DNA from: Thiohalomonas sp963783235
Lineage (GTDB): Bacteria; Pseudomonadota; Gammaproteobacteria; Thiohalomonadales; Thiohalomonadaceae
Length of the DNA stretch: 64,000 bases
Reading direction: 5' to 3'
Assembly (NCBI GenBank): GCA_963783235.1
Contig: CAWAMN010000001.1
Span: 744,001 to 808,000 of the forward strand
Shown here: piece by piece, positions 44,627 through 53,138 of the stretch
How positions within the stretch are numbered: position 1 is the stretch's first letter
How the letters are laid out: every line of letters begins with the position of its first letter
Made by a program: the position numbers and the translations under genes
The notes under the pieces: generated by a model
What the model was told of the DNA's origin: nothing
Databases searched by the model: none
What the model saw: the letters and a program-made list of their open reading frames with translations, nothing else

Positions 44627-44970
44627 TCACCTCTCCCGCACATTCTCATCCAACCCCCGCATAAGCGGACTCAGGAAATAGTCAATCACCCTTCGCTTGC
44701 CCGTCTTAACCTCCACCGCGACGGACATGCCGGGGCTGAGGTTGACTTCTTTGCCTTCCACCAACAGGGCGGACTTGGCCATCGACACCCGCGCGCCGAA
44801 CACCCAGCCGAGCTTTTCGTGTTCGATGGCGTCGTTGGAGATCTTAAGGATTTCGGCATCGATGATGCCGTAACTGGTAAAGGGGAAAGCATCCACCTTG
44901 ACCTCGGCCTCCTGCCCCTCCCGGACAAAGCCGATGTCCTTGTCTCGCGACTGCTTTGGGTTGAAGCCGA
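44627..44970 (-). pseudogene. Type I secretion HlyD adaptor, C-terminal fragment
   Basis: The C-terminal segment KDIGFVREGQEAEVKVDAFP, then FTSYGIIDAEILKISNDAIE and PGMSVAVEVKTGKRRVIDYF then LSPL, is a textbook ending of HlyD-type membrane fusion proteins of RTX secretion systems. Upstream of about 44970 the family match ends with no start, coiled coil or membrane anchor. The remnant suggests a lost type I secretion locus here. Confidence 0.8.
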
Positions 44971-45490
44971 GGTGTTCTGCCGCACGCACCAGCCGCAGTA
45001 CTGCGACGAAGCTGTCCCGCATCGGCAGGCAAGCCGTGCAGTCTCGCCATCGTAACCAACATGCGAGGGAGGTATCGGTGGGAACGTCCGGGTTGTGAGG
45101 CATTATCCCTGTTTGTCCCTGGTAGAGGCCTGCCGTGGTATCGAAGCATGTTCTGGCGCAATCCAAGCTTCGACACGATGACGCTACCTAACTAAAGACC
45201 AGATTCCGAGAACCCTGTCTCAGTTTTTGTGGCCGTCGGGCCGTGCATGAGTTCTGTGTTCCCCATGCGGTCGCTTCGACGGGATTCCTGATAATGCCAG
45301 GGAGGTGACGAATAGATTCGGAAGTAGGCGCACCTTGCAGGGCAAACGGCCCTTCTGGAAGAAGATGAAAGCGTTCTCTTCAGCCGTTCGCCCTCTCTCC
45401 CACCTGCTGCAGCCCGCAAGCTTTTGGAAAAGGGACTTGGCGCTCATCGCCAAAGCCTGTGTGCATCAGGAGGCACGCATGGCTGTTCCG
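44971..45490. other. Spacer without supported gene
   Basis: Several overlapping frames occur on both strands but none shows a family match, ribosome binding site and sensible composition together. It lies between the truncated HlyD gene and the toxin-antitoxin promoter and may be the scar of a deletion. Confidence 0.4.
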
Positions 45491-45527
45491 TTGCATTTGA
45501 CCCGTTTATTGGTACAATTGCCCCAAT
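45491..45527 (+). promoter_or_regulatory. Putative promoter and operator of the toxin-antitoxin operon
   Basis: TTGCAT (45491-45496) and TACAAT (45513-45518) are separated by 16 bases, a good sigma-70 arrangement 30 bases before the antitoxin start. ATTGG (45508-45512) and CCAAT (45523-45527) form an inverted repeat overlapping the -10 box, a plausible site for autorepression by the antitoxin. Confidence 0.5.
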
Positions 45528-45547
45528 ACCATCGGGAGACGATCGCC

Positions 45548-45940
45548 ATGAATAAACACGCTCCCCAATCCGTACCCCGTGAGAAGCGCAGTGCATTGGC
45601 CGGTATGATCATGCGCCTGTTCGATCACTGGCAGTTGCCGACCGACCAGCAGCTGGCGCTGTTGGGTATGGGCCCGGAAAACCGTGCCGCCCTGTCCCGC
45701 TACCGACGAGGTGAACCGCTGGGCAACAACCGCGATCTTCTCGACCGGGTCGGGCACCTATTGGCAATCCACAAGAATCTTCGACTGCTGTTTCCCAATC
45801 AGCCAGAGCGCCTCTACGGCTGGATGCGCCAGCGCAACCGGGCGTTCGAGGGGCGCACGCCGGCCGAGGCTGTTGCCGAATTCGGTTTCCACGGTCTCCT
45901 GATGGTGCGGGCCTACCTCGATCGGGCCCGGGGACGCTGA
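45548..45940 (+). CDS. Xre/MbcA/ParS-family antitoxin
   Basis: 130 residues from ATG 45548 (GGAGAC upstream). The N-terminal half (LFDHWQLPTDQQLALLGMGP, then ENRAALSRYRRGEPL) is an Xre-like helix-turn-helix, and the C-terminal half (LLAIHKNLRLLFPNQPERLY then GWMRQRNRAFEGRTPAEAVA) is the toxin-binding DUF2384 domain. Its TGA overlaps the RES gene ATG (TGATG). It would neutralise the RES toxin and repress its own promoter. Confidence 0.88.
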   Translation: MNKHAPQSVPREKRSALAGMIMRLFDHWQLPTDQQLALLGMGPENRAALSRYRRGEPLGNNRDLLDRVGHLLAIHKNLRLLFPNQPERLYGWMRQRNRAFEGRTPAEAVAEFGFHGLLMVRAYLDRARGR

Positions 45941-46632
45941 TGGAGGGCCTCCTCCTTTCTCGGGCGGGTGTGGCTGATTTCAATGACGATCTCGCCCGCA
46001 ACGTCGTTTCGCTGCGCGTATCGGAAGACCTCTTTGACGATTTGAGCGACGACCCGGCCGATCAGCAGATCGCTATCGAGCACGAAATGGCAACCAAGCC
46101 ACCGCCCTATACCTCGGATCAGCCAGCCGTCCAGCGCCCTTTTGAGGAAGCCGAGTGGCAGAACGCCATCGGCTACCCCTTCGAGAACTGGAGCGAATCA
46201 CGCTATTCCACCGGGCGGTTCGGTGTCTGGTACGGTGCCGAAAGCATCGAGACAACCGTCCACGAGACCGTTTACCACTGGCGGCGCTTTCTTGCAGATG
46301 CCGGCTGGGATGCAGAAGGCGTCATCGAGCGCAGGGTCTACTGGGTTCATTGCTCCTCACTGCTGCTCGATTTCCGGCCTTTGGTCGATGAACACGCAGG
46401 ACTTGTTCATCCTCGTGATTACACCCTGACGCAACAGCTCGGGGCCCGGCTGCACCGGGAGGGGCATCCCGGCGTGGTGAGCCGCTCGGCAAGATGTGCG
46501 GGCGAGATCTTTGACGTGTTCAATCCAAACGTGCTTTCCGATCCGCGAACGGCTTGCTTTCTCACCTATCAACTCCGCGGTGGAACAGTAACAGTCGAAC
46601 GCGATCCCGGCGTTACCTGGTTGGAGGTCTAA
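45940..46632 (+). CDS. RES-domain toxin (NAD-degrading type)
   Basis: 230 residues. The RES domain is recognised by SRYSTGRFGVWYGAESIETT then VHETVYHWRRF, and a later VVSRSARCAGEIFDVFNPN. The conserved Arg, Tyr and Glu of the NAD-binding site (in RYSTGRFGVWYG and HETVYH) are present, so it appears active. Characterised RES toxins (MbcT, ParT) deplete or transfer NAD+. It is translationally coupled to its antitoxin. Confidence 0.85.
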   Translation: MEGLLLSRAGVADFNDDLARNVVSLRVSEDLFDDLSDDPADQQIAIEHEMATKPPPYTSDQPAVQRPFEEAEWQNAIGYPFENWSESRYSTGRFGVWYGAESIETTVHETVYHWRRFLADAGWDAEGVIERRVYWVHCSSLLLDFRPLVDEHAGLVHPRDYTLTQQLGARLHREGHPGVVSRSARCAGEIFDVFNPNVLSDPRTACFLTYQLRGGTVTVERDPGVTWLEV

Positions 46633-46834
46633 GCCTTTTTCTTACGGCACTGCCCAACCACTGCTGAACTCGTTTCCCCGAAGAAAAAAACCGGATTCAG
46701 CAGCGTTACCGTCCCCAACGATAAGCTGTCATTTCCCCCAAGTCTCCCCACTGGTTTGCCGGTCTGCTCACCCGTCTTACACGGCCGGCCCCCGGATGTT
46801 TCAGTGGCGACTCAAAGAAAAACCTGCCGTAAAC

Positions 46835-46872
46835 GGAACGGCCCGCCTGGGGAAGCGTGGGCGGGCCGTTCC
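46835..46872 (-). terminator. Strong hairpin terminator of csbD gene
   Basis: GGAACGGCCCGCC (46835-46847) pairs perfectly with GGCGGGCCGTTCC (46860-46872), a 13-bp GC-rich stem. On the minus strand it is followed by a GTTTACGGCAGGTTTTTC stretch. Between the RES gene (46632) and this hairpin no gene is seen. Confidence 0.7.
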
Positions 46873-46884
46873 GCGCTCCGGGGA

Positions 46885-47082
46885 TTAGTGCTTTCTCCCA
46901 AATTCATCGGCCTTTTGTTCAGCCTCATCCTTCGCCATGCCGTAGCGTTCCTGCAAATAGCCGACCAGACGGTCGCGTTTCCCTTCGATGCGATCCAGGT
47001 CGTCATCGCTCAACTTGCCCCACTGCTCTTTCGCCCGGCCTTTCCATTGCTTCCAATTGCCTTCGATCTTATTCCAGTCCAT
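46885..47082 (-). CDS. csbD: CsbD-family stress-response protein
   Basis: 65 residues from ATG 47082 with GGAG seven bases upstream, preferred over 47097. The sequence DWNKIEGNWKQWKGRAKEQW then GKLSDDDLDRIEGKRDRLVG is the CsbD/YjbJ family signature. These are small, hydrophilic, abundant stress proteins of unknown mechanism. The gene is monocistronic with a strong terminator. Confidence 0.9.
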   Translation of the reverse strand: MDWNKIEGNWKQWKGRAKEQWGKLSDDDLDRIEGKRDRLVGYLQERYGMAKDEAEQKADEFGRKH

Positions 47083-47236
47083 GACTGTCTCCTTCAAGCT
47101 AACCTATTCAAACCACTAGACCTCGATCCATGGTTTGGACTATCCGTCGAACTACGGAGTGTTCCGCGGATGATTTCGATCGGAATCATTCTAAAATTGA
47201 TTTATCCAGCTCGCGACACGATGGGAGGTCGGGGCA

Positions 47237-47506
47237 ATGACGGATGTGATATGGCTGGGGGCCATTTTAATCGCCGCCCTGGGGCCGATGCTCCACGCTA
47301 CCTTTTCCCCGAGCCCGGCTGTGAAGTCGGCAAAATATCGGGCGTTTACCTTCATGTGGCCCTTTGCCGTGCTGAGCAGTCTCCCCTTGCTCTGGACCGA
47401 CGAACTCTCTCCCCAACTCTTGGCGGTAACGCTGATCACCTTCATCGCCGTCGCCCTGTGTAGCGGGATACTGCTGTTCAGGCACCGCCACGGCAACTGT
47501 GGGTAA
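47237..47506 (+). CDS. Small membrane protein of unknown function
   Basis: 89 residues with three hydrophobic segments: VIWLGAILIAALGPMLHATF, FTFMWPFAVLSSLPLLW and LLAVTLITFIAVALCSGILL. A GGGAGG ribosome binding site precedes the ATG. No family recognised. Composition and start signal support a real gene; it runs towards the hydrogenase operon end. Confidence 0.55.
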   Translation: MTDVIWLGAILIAALGPMLHATFSPSPAVKSAKYRAFTFMWPFAVLSSLPLLWTDELSPQLLAVTLITFIAVALCSGILLFRHRHGNCG

Positions 47507-47615
47507 TGCGTCTCCAGGTGGCTAACAGGTGACGAGGACTTTGGACCAAAAGGGCGATGACGCTCAGCTGTCCGTTATCAACCGAAGTGGTCGAGAGGGG
47601 GCTGAGTGAGGTTGA

Positions 47616-48908
47616 TCAACCGCGCTCTATCGAAATCTTCAAAAAGTGAGTCGAACAGGAAATGCACGGGTCATAGTTTCGTACCCCTGCTTCCAGATGC
47701 GACTGCAGCGCGCTGTCATCCAGGTCCAGCGAATCAAGGACACTCTGGCGTAAATCGGCCTCCATCTGCGCCTGGTTCTGACTCGTCGGCGGCGTGATAA
47801 CGGCTTTGATGACCTTGCCAGCCTCGTCAAACCGGTAACGGTGCCAGAGCATACCCCGCGGGGCTTCGGTGCAACCGGCGCCCTCACCCGCCCTGGGGAC
47901 GACTTCGACATACGGTTTGGGAACCGGCTGCTTCAGGTAAGCCTCGATGATACGAATGCTCTCTTCGACTGCCACGTGAATCTCGACGGCGCGGGCCACC
48001 GCACTGTGAAACGGATTGTCGCTCGGAAATGCTATGCCGGTTTTTCCGAGCAGTTCGGCCGTGGTATCCGGCAGCCGGTCCAGATTGTTATTGAGACGCG
48101 GCAGCGGCCCCACCCAGTAGGGTTCGCCATGCAGATGGGCATGCAGGGCTGTCGAGTGCGGGACCTGGAACTCCTGGTAGTGCTGTTCAAAGTGCGCGAC
48201 ATCGATTTCCAGCCCGGTGCTGGAGAAGATATTGCCCTCGGCCATCGGGTAGTCGCTTCCGTGGCGCAGACTGACCCAGGGGGCGCCACGATGAACCTCG
48301 GGATAATTGAATGAGGCGGTCCAGGCGATGAGCTCCGCCGCATCCTCACGGGCTGCTCGGAACCGCTCCAGCATGGAACGCATCTCCGAATGCGAAGGAG
48401 CGCGGTAAAATCCTCCCGGTCGTGCCCCCACGGGATTGACGGCACGGCCGCCGAAGATCTTGATCAGATCGTTCCCCAGGGCCTGTAGATGCAAGCCCCG
48501 GCGGACCTCCGCCGGATGCGACTTCGCCAACGACATGGCATCGGGAAAGCCGAAGAAGTCAGGCGCCGCCAGCAGGTGAATATGGAGCGCATGGCTCTCG
48601 ATCCACTCTCCGCAGTAATAGAGGCGACGGAGGGCACGGATCTCCGGCGTGAGAGTGACGCCGAACGCCGCCTCGATGGCCCGTGAGGCACTCAGCTGGT
48701 AGGCCACCGGACAGATGCCGCAGATTCGGGCGGTAATATCGGGCACTTCCCGCCACTCGCGCTGCTGCAGAAAGGTTTCGAAAAACCGCGGCGGCTCGAA
48801 GATGCGCAGCCTCAGGTCCTCGATCTGGCCGTCTCGGATTTTTACGTGCAGCGCCCCTTCACCTTCGACCCGGGCGAGGACCGGGACTTCGATTTTCCTT
48901 TCGCTCAC
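47616..48908 (-). CDS. hydA: Group 3b NiFe hydrogenase, large (catalytic) subunit
   Basis: 430 residues. The N-terminal L1 motif RICGICP is near residue 62 and the C-terminal L2 motif DPCISCSTH near residue 414; these four Cys bind the NiFe site. A C-terminal peptide of nine residues after the His (FLKISIERG) would be removed by a maturation protease, not encoded here. Size and motifs fit the bidirectional NAD(P)-linked (sulf)hydrogenase alpha subunit. It overlaps the small subunit gene by four bases. Confidence 0.9.
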   Translation of the reverse strand: MSERKIEVPVLARVEGEGALHVKIRDGQIEDLRLRIFEPPRFFETFLQQREWREVPDITARICGICPVAYQLSASRAIEAAFGVTLTPEIRALRRLYYCGEWIESHALHIHLLAAPDFFGFPDAMSLAKSHPAEVRRGLHLQALGNDLIKIFGGRAVNPVGARPGGFYRAPSHSEMRSMLERFRAAREDAAELIAWTASFNYPEVHRGAPWVSLRHGSDYPMAEGNIFSSTGLEIDVAHFEQHYQEFQVPHSTALHAHLHGEPYWVGPLPRLNNNLDRLPDTTAELLGKTGIAFPSDNPFHSAVARAVEIHVAVEESIRIIEAYLKQPVPKPYVEVVPRAGEGAGCTEAPRGMLWHRYRFDEAGKVIKAVITPPTSQNQAQMEADLRQSVLDSLDLDDSALQSHLEAGVRNYDPCISCSTHFLKISIERG

Positions 48909-49732
48909 GACCGCATCCCTCCGTGTTTATGGGGCGGTGGCGGCAGCGGGGATTCGGGGGCACCCTTCTCCCAGCGTTTTGACGCTTCACGAAAGGGCTC
49001 GGCCCAGCTGTAGATCAGGCGCAGACGGCGCACGACATCATCAGAGGAGAGCCCGGCGCCGTTGAAACGCCGTCCGAGGGCGTCGATGTTACCGCCACCC
49101 TGCGGGCCGAAGCACCCGTAACAGTCTCGCTCCTGATGAGGACAGAGGGCGCCGCAGCCGGTGCGGGTAATCGGCCCCATACAGGGCTGATCCTGGGCGA
49201 CGAGAACGCAAACGTTCCCGTCCCGCTTGCATTTGAGGCATACCGATTCGGAGGGCAGATTGGGATTGGCCCCCTCCAGCAGACTATTGATGACATACTT
49301 GAGCTGTCCCTGATCCGGGGGACAGCCGGGTACTTCCCAATCGACTCTGATGTGGTCGTGGAAAGGCATGGACTGAGGTAGCGAATCGATGTATTCGGGT
49401 TCGGTATAGAAATCGTTGAGATAATAGGTGAGATCGCCCCAGTTACGCAGGGCCTGGAGGCCGCCGGCCTGACCGCAGGCGCCGATGGAGACCACGACTT
49501 TACTGACATCCCGAATGTGCTTGATTCGCTCGATTTCATGGGGCGTGGAAACCGACCCCTCCACGAACGAAACATCGTACGGGCCCGGATCCATACGGCT
49601 GGTGGCCTCGGCAAAAAAGGCGATATCCACCCGGTCGGCCAGCTGGAGCAGCTCCTCTTCCAGGCTCAATATCTGGACCTGACAGCCGTCACAGGAGGAG
49701 AATTTGTGGACGGAGATCTTCGGCTTGTCCAT
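48905..49732 (-). CDS. hydD: Group 3b NiFe hydrogenase, small (FeS) subunit
   Basis: 275 residues. N-terminal SSCDGCQ near residue 12 starts the proximal cluster ligands, continued by SIGACGQAGG near 93 and VPGCPPDQ near 144. Additional clusters are suggested by CLKCKRDGNVC, CMGPITRTGCGALCPHQERD and CYGCFGP. The pro/His-rich tail ends PPPPHKHGGMRS. It transfers electrons from the NiFe site to the flavin subunits. Three bases separate it from the gamma subunit stop. Confidence 0.9.
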   Translation of the reverse strand: MDKPKISVHKFSSCDGCQVQILSLEEELLQLADRVDIAFFAEATSRMDPGPYDVSFVEGSVSTPHEIERIKHIRDVSKVVVSIGACGQAGGLQALRNWGDLTYYLNDFYTEPEYIDSLPQSMPFHDHIRVDWEVPGCPPDQGQLKYVINSLLEGANPNLPSESVCLKCKRDGNVCVLVAQDQPCMGPITRTGCGALCPHQERDCYGCFGPQGGGNIDALGRRFNGAGLSSDDVVRRLRLIYSWAEPFREASKRWEKGAPESPLPPPPHKHGGMRS

Positions 49733-49735
49733 GGC

Positions 49736-50584
49736 TCAAAATCCCTTGACCTTCAGCAGTTTGCGAACCCGTTCGTAAGGGAAGACGGGGCCGTCCTTGC
49801 AGATGAAATCGGGGCCGTATTGGCAGTTCCCGCAGTGTCCCAATCCGCACTGCATGTTCCGTTCCATCGAGACATAGATATCGTCGATGGGGCGCCCCCG
49901 TCTCAGTAACTCCTCGGACACTGCACGCATCATCGGCTCGGGGCCGCACATCATGGCCATACCCTCGATGGCGTCGGGCTCGACCTCATCGAGCAGTTCG
50001 GTGACCAGCCCCAGGTGCCATTTCCAGTCGGGCCCCGACTCCTGAGAGGCGAACAGGCACTGCGTGTCCCTGGCACCACACCAGGCATCGAACCGCCCGC
50101 CATAGATCATATCCTGGGGCTGACGCACCCCGTGCAGTACCGTTACCTTTCCGTACTGATCGCGACGTTCGTGGGCGTAGCCCACCACCGAGGCGGTCGG
50201 GGCACAGCCGATACCGCCGGTAATGACCAGAAGATTCCTGTCTTTCGCCTTCTCCATGGGCCAGCCGGTGCCAAACGGGCCGCGCAGCCCGACCCTGTCA
50301 CCCGGGCCCAGCCGAACCAAGCCTTCGGTCACCCGCCCGACCGCACGAATGGTGTGATCGATGATCTGCGGATCGGCCGGATCCGATGAAATGGATATCG
50401 GCACCTCCCCTACCCGTCCGAGATAAAGCATGTTGAACTGGCCGGGCTCGAAGCGGAAGGTATCGCGCTCCTGTTGATCGGTCAGGCGCAACCGCAAAGT
50501 GACGATATCGGGGGCTTCCTCGACCCGCTCGGCTACCTCGGCCACCATCGGCAAATAGGGGTTGTTCTGCACTAGTGCGCTCAT
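49736..50584 (-). CDS. hydG: Hydrogenase gamma subunit, FAD/NAD(P)-binding
   Basis: 282 residues of the ferredoxin-NADP reductase fold. FAD-binding barrel with FEPGQFNMLYLGRVGEVPIS, NAD(P) domain with TGGIGCAPTASVVGYA near residue 123 and MMCGPEPMM near 213, then a 2Fe-2S motif CGLGHCGNCQYGPDFIC near the C-terminus. It interchanges electrons with NAD(P)H. Overlaps the beta subunit stop by four bases. Confidence 0.9.
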   Translation of the reverse strand: MSALVQNNPYLPMVAEVAERVEEAPDIVTLRLRLTDQQERDTFRFEPGQFNMLYLGRVGEVPISISSDPADPQIIDHTIRAVGRVTEGLVRLGPGDRVGLRGPFGTGWPMEKAKDRNLLVITGGIGCAPTASVVGYAHERRDQYGKVTVLHGVRQPQDMIYGGRFDAWCGARDTQCLFASQESGPDWKWHLGLVTELLDEVEPDAIEGMAMMCGPEPMMRAVSEELLRRGRPIDDIYVSMERNMQCGLGHCGNCQYGPDFICKDGPVFPYERVRKLLKVKGF

Positions 50585-51687
50585 GATGCCTTCACCCCCG
50601 GTTCGGCCCTGATGGCGGCGATCTCTTCGGTCAGATCAATCCCGGTGGGACACCAGGTGATGCAGCGACCGCAGCCGACACACCCGGAGGTCTCGAATTG
50701 CTCCCACCACGCCGCCACCTTGTGAGCGAGCCACTGCCGGTAGCGCTGGCGCACCTCGGGTCTGAGACGTTGGCCATGGGTACTTCCATGCTCCAGTGTG
50801 AAGCAGGCATCCCACTGCCGCACGTGATCACTGCCAGCGCCGTCCATCGATGGCACTTCCACTTCGCGGTGACAAAAGCAGGTGGGGCAGACCATGACGC
50901 AGTTGGCACAGGAGAGGCAGCGTTCGGCGACATCATCCCAGCGGGGATGGTCGAGGTTACTGAACAGCAGTTCGTAGATCCCCTCGTTATCGATGAAGCG
51001 GACCTGGGATTGGGCACAGGCCTCAATCGCACCTTCGGCGCGATCCTCGGCGCCTTGCGGCGGTAGGAGTTTTAGCTCCGCTGCGATGGCCTCGCCGGCG
51101 GCACTGCCGGTCTCGACGACAAACCCGTCGTCCAGTTCGGTCAAGGAGAGATCGAAACCATCCGAGGCCTTGGGTCCGGCATTTTGGGAGGCGCAGAAGC
51201 AGGTGCTGACGCAACGGGTGCAGTTGACCGCGACCACAAACAGGTTTTCCCGCCGATGGGCGTAGTACGGGTCCGTGTAGGGCGAGTGTTTGCCTTTCAG
51301 AAAGGTCCGATCCTGGACCTTCATTCCGGCGATATCACAGGCCCTGGCTCCGATCACTGCGGTCTTGGGGGATTCGGATAGACCGGGCTGGAAGGTGTCG
51401 TCGGCAGAGAAGGACCACAGCGTTTCCTGAGAAGCGAAGGTGAAACGCTTGAGGGACTCGTGCCCGTTGACGAAGTCGAAATAGCGGCCGTTGCCGTTTT
51501 CCTTCAGCCGGTATCGCCCCGGCTCCTGAACGCTCGCCAATCCCACCGGCAGCTGTGCCGACGAATCGATTTCGTCGAACACCACCGCCCCGGCCCGGGC
51601 AGTCGGTCCAAATACTTTATATCCCGAATCGGACAGAAGTTGAATCAGGTCATCCAGACCTTCCTTCGGCATGAACGCGGCGTCCAT
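50581..51687 (-). CDS. hydB: Hydrogenase beta subunit, 4Fe-4S protein
   Basis: 368 residues. Cys motifs CTRCVSTCFC, CLSCANCVMVCPTCFC near residue 250 and CVGCGRCITWCPTGID near residue 340 indicate several 4Fe-4S clusters of the HydB/AsrA type. It wires the gamma subunit to the hydrogenase core. First gene of the operon, with CGGAGAG eight bases before ATG 51687. The upstream region is shared with the divergent aminotransferase gene. Confidence 0.9.
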   Translation of the reverse strand: MDAAFMPKEGLDDLIQLLSDSGYKVFGPTARAGAVVFDEIDSSAQLPVGLASVQEPGRYRLKENGNGRYFDFVNGHESLKRFTFASQETLWSFSADDTFQPGLSESPKTAVIGARACDIAGMKVQDRTFLKGKHSPYTDPYYAHRRENLFVVAVNCTRCVSTCFCASQNAGPKASDGFDLSLTELDDGFVVETGSAAGEAIAAELKLLPPQGAEDRAEGAIEACAQSQVRFIDNEGIYELLFSNLDHPRWDDVAERCLSCANCVMVCPTCFCHREVEVPSMDGAGSDHVRQWDACFTLEHGSTHGQRLRPEVRQRYRQWLAHKVAAWWEQFETSGCVGCGRCITWCPTGIDLTEEIAAIRAEPGVKAS

Positions 51688-51848
51688 AGGCTCTCCGGGT
51701 CTTTAAGTGCGGGAAGTTATCGCAAGCTCCCCTAAGCAAAGCAGCGGCACAGTGAATTTCAACTCAGCCATCAGGCCGGCCCTTCTCTGTGGAAAGCGCC
51801 GCGCTACCCGCGCTAAGGTAGGTCTACTTCATCAAAAAGGGCTCCAAC

Positions 51849-52976
51849 GTGACCGAACAGGAGTTTCCCCTGAAAGAGGGGTTCATCCACCTCAATCATG
51901 CGGCCGTTTCACCGTGGCCCCGCCGTACCGTCGCGGCGGTCAAGGCCTTCGCCGAGGAAAACGGAGCCGAGGGCTCACTCGGCTACCCACGCTGGCTGAA
52001 AACCGAAGAGCTGCTGAGGACACAACTGCAAACCCTTATCAATGCGCCGGCAGTCGAGGACATTGCGTTGGTGAAGAACACCTCCGAAGCCCTGTCATTC
52101 GTGGCCTACGGTCTCGATTGGCACCCCGGAGACTCCATCGTCACCACCGATCAGGAGTTTCCCTCCAACCGCATTGTTTGGGAATCGCTGCAGGACAAGG
52201 GCGTGACCGTCCGGCAGGCCAAACTCCACCGGCACGAATCTCCCGAAGATGCGATCTTCGCCGAGATCGACCGTTCCACGCGGTTGGTGGCGATCAGCTC
52301 GGTTCAGTACGCCAGCGGCCTTCGGATGGATTTGGCCCGGGTCGGCCGCTTCTGCCGCGAGCGGGAGGTCCTGTTCTGCGTCGATGCCATTCAGAGCGTC
52401 GGCGCGCTGCCGATGGATGTCCAGGCGGTCCATGCCGACTTTTTGGCCGCCGATGGACACAAGTGGATGCTGGGTCCCGAGGGCCTCGGCGTTTTCTACT
52501 GCCGCTCCGAAATCCGTCCCCTTCTGAAGTTGACGCAGTACGGCTGGCATATGGTCGAAGCCCTTGGCGAATATGATCGTCGGGAGTGGAAAGCGGCTGA
52601 AAGCGCCCGTCGTTTCGAGTGCGGCAGCCCCAACATGCTCGGGGTACACGGGCTGGGTGCCAGTCTCTCTCTGCTCCTGGAGAGGGGCATCACTGAAGTG
52701 GAGGAGGCAATCCGAAGGCGAACGGATCGACTGGTGACCGGCCTGCGGGAGATGCCGGATATCGAGGTACTGTCGGATCTCCGTCCGCAAAGGCGTTCCG
52801 GCATCATCACCTTCCGCCACCGTCACCTGTCGGATGAGACCCTGCACGAATCCCTTAGCCGACAGGGGATTTTTTGTGCCCGTCGAGGCGGAGGAGTACG
52901 GCTTTCCCCGCATTTTTACACCCCCTTTGAAGCCATCGACAAAACCTTGCAACGGATTGCCGAATGCAAAGTGTGA
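51849..52976 (+). CDS. Class V aminotransferase / cysteine desulfurase-like PLP enzyme
   Basis: 375 residues from GTG 51849 (weak AAGGG upstream). Family features: N-terminal FIHLNHAAVSPWP, VKNTSEALSFVAYGL, VDAIQSVGALPMDVQ and the PLP-binding Lys in LAADGHKWMLGPEGLG near residue 205. C-terminal RRGGGVRLSPHFYTP. A Cys occurs in GIFCARRGG, in the region of the desulfurase active-site loop, but the loop is not clearly of IscS/SufS type. Closest to isopenicillin-N-epimerase-like members. The reaction is not determinable. Divergent from hydBGDA with 161 bases between. Confidence 0.8.
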   Translation: MTEQEFPLKEGFIHLNHAAVSPWPRRTVAAVKAFAEENGAEGSLGYPRWLKTEELLRTQLQTLINAPAVEDIALVKNTSEALSFVAYGLDWHPGDSIVTTDQEFPSNRIVWESLQDKGVTVRQAKLHRHESPEDAIFAEIDRSTRLVAISSVQYASGLRMDLARVGRFCREREVLFCVDAIQSVGALPMDVQAVHADFLAADGHKWMLGPEGLGVFYCRSEIRPLLKLTQYGWHMVEALGEYDRREWKAAESARRFECGSPNMLGVHGLGASLSLLLERGITEVEEAIRRRTDRLVTGLREMPDIEVLSDLRPQRRSGIITFRHRHLSDETLHESLSRQGIFCARRGGGVRLSPHFYTPFEAIDKTLQRIAECKV

Positions 52977-53013
52977 GACTCGTCTAATAATTTGAAATTA
53001 CACCTGTTTTTGC

Positions 53014-53042
53014 TTGACCCGGGGTTACTGAGCTTCTATCCA
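53014..53042 (+). promoter_or_regulatory. Putative sigma-70 promoter of cNMP-binding/rhodanese gene
   Basis: TTGACC (53014-53019) and TATCCA (53037-53042) are separated by 17 bases, about 95 bases before the next ATG. The spacing is ideal and the -10 box weak. Confidence 0.4.
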
Positions 53043-53138
53043 TTGTGAGGTTTCACAGCAGGTGTTAGCATTGGCTTTCCAGCACTCCGGCTTATCTATC
53101 CATGCCGGAACCCCTGACCACCCGACTTCCTTTCAGAG

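Noticed and set aside
51688..51848. Sigma-54 or FNR site for the hydrogenase operon
   Set aside because: No GG-N10-GC pair or TTGAT-N4-ATCAA box is present in a form good enough to report.
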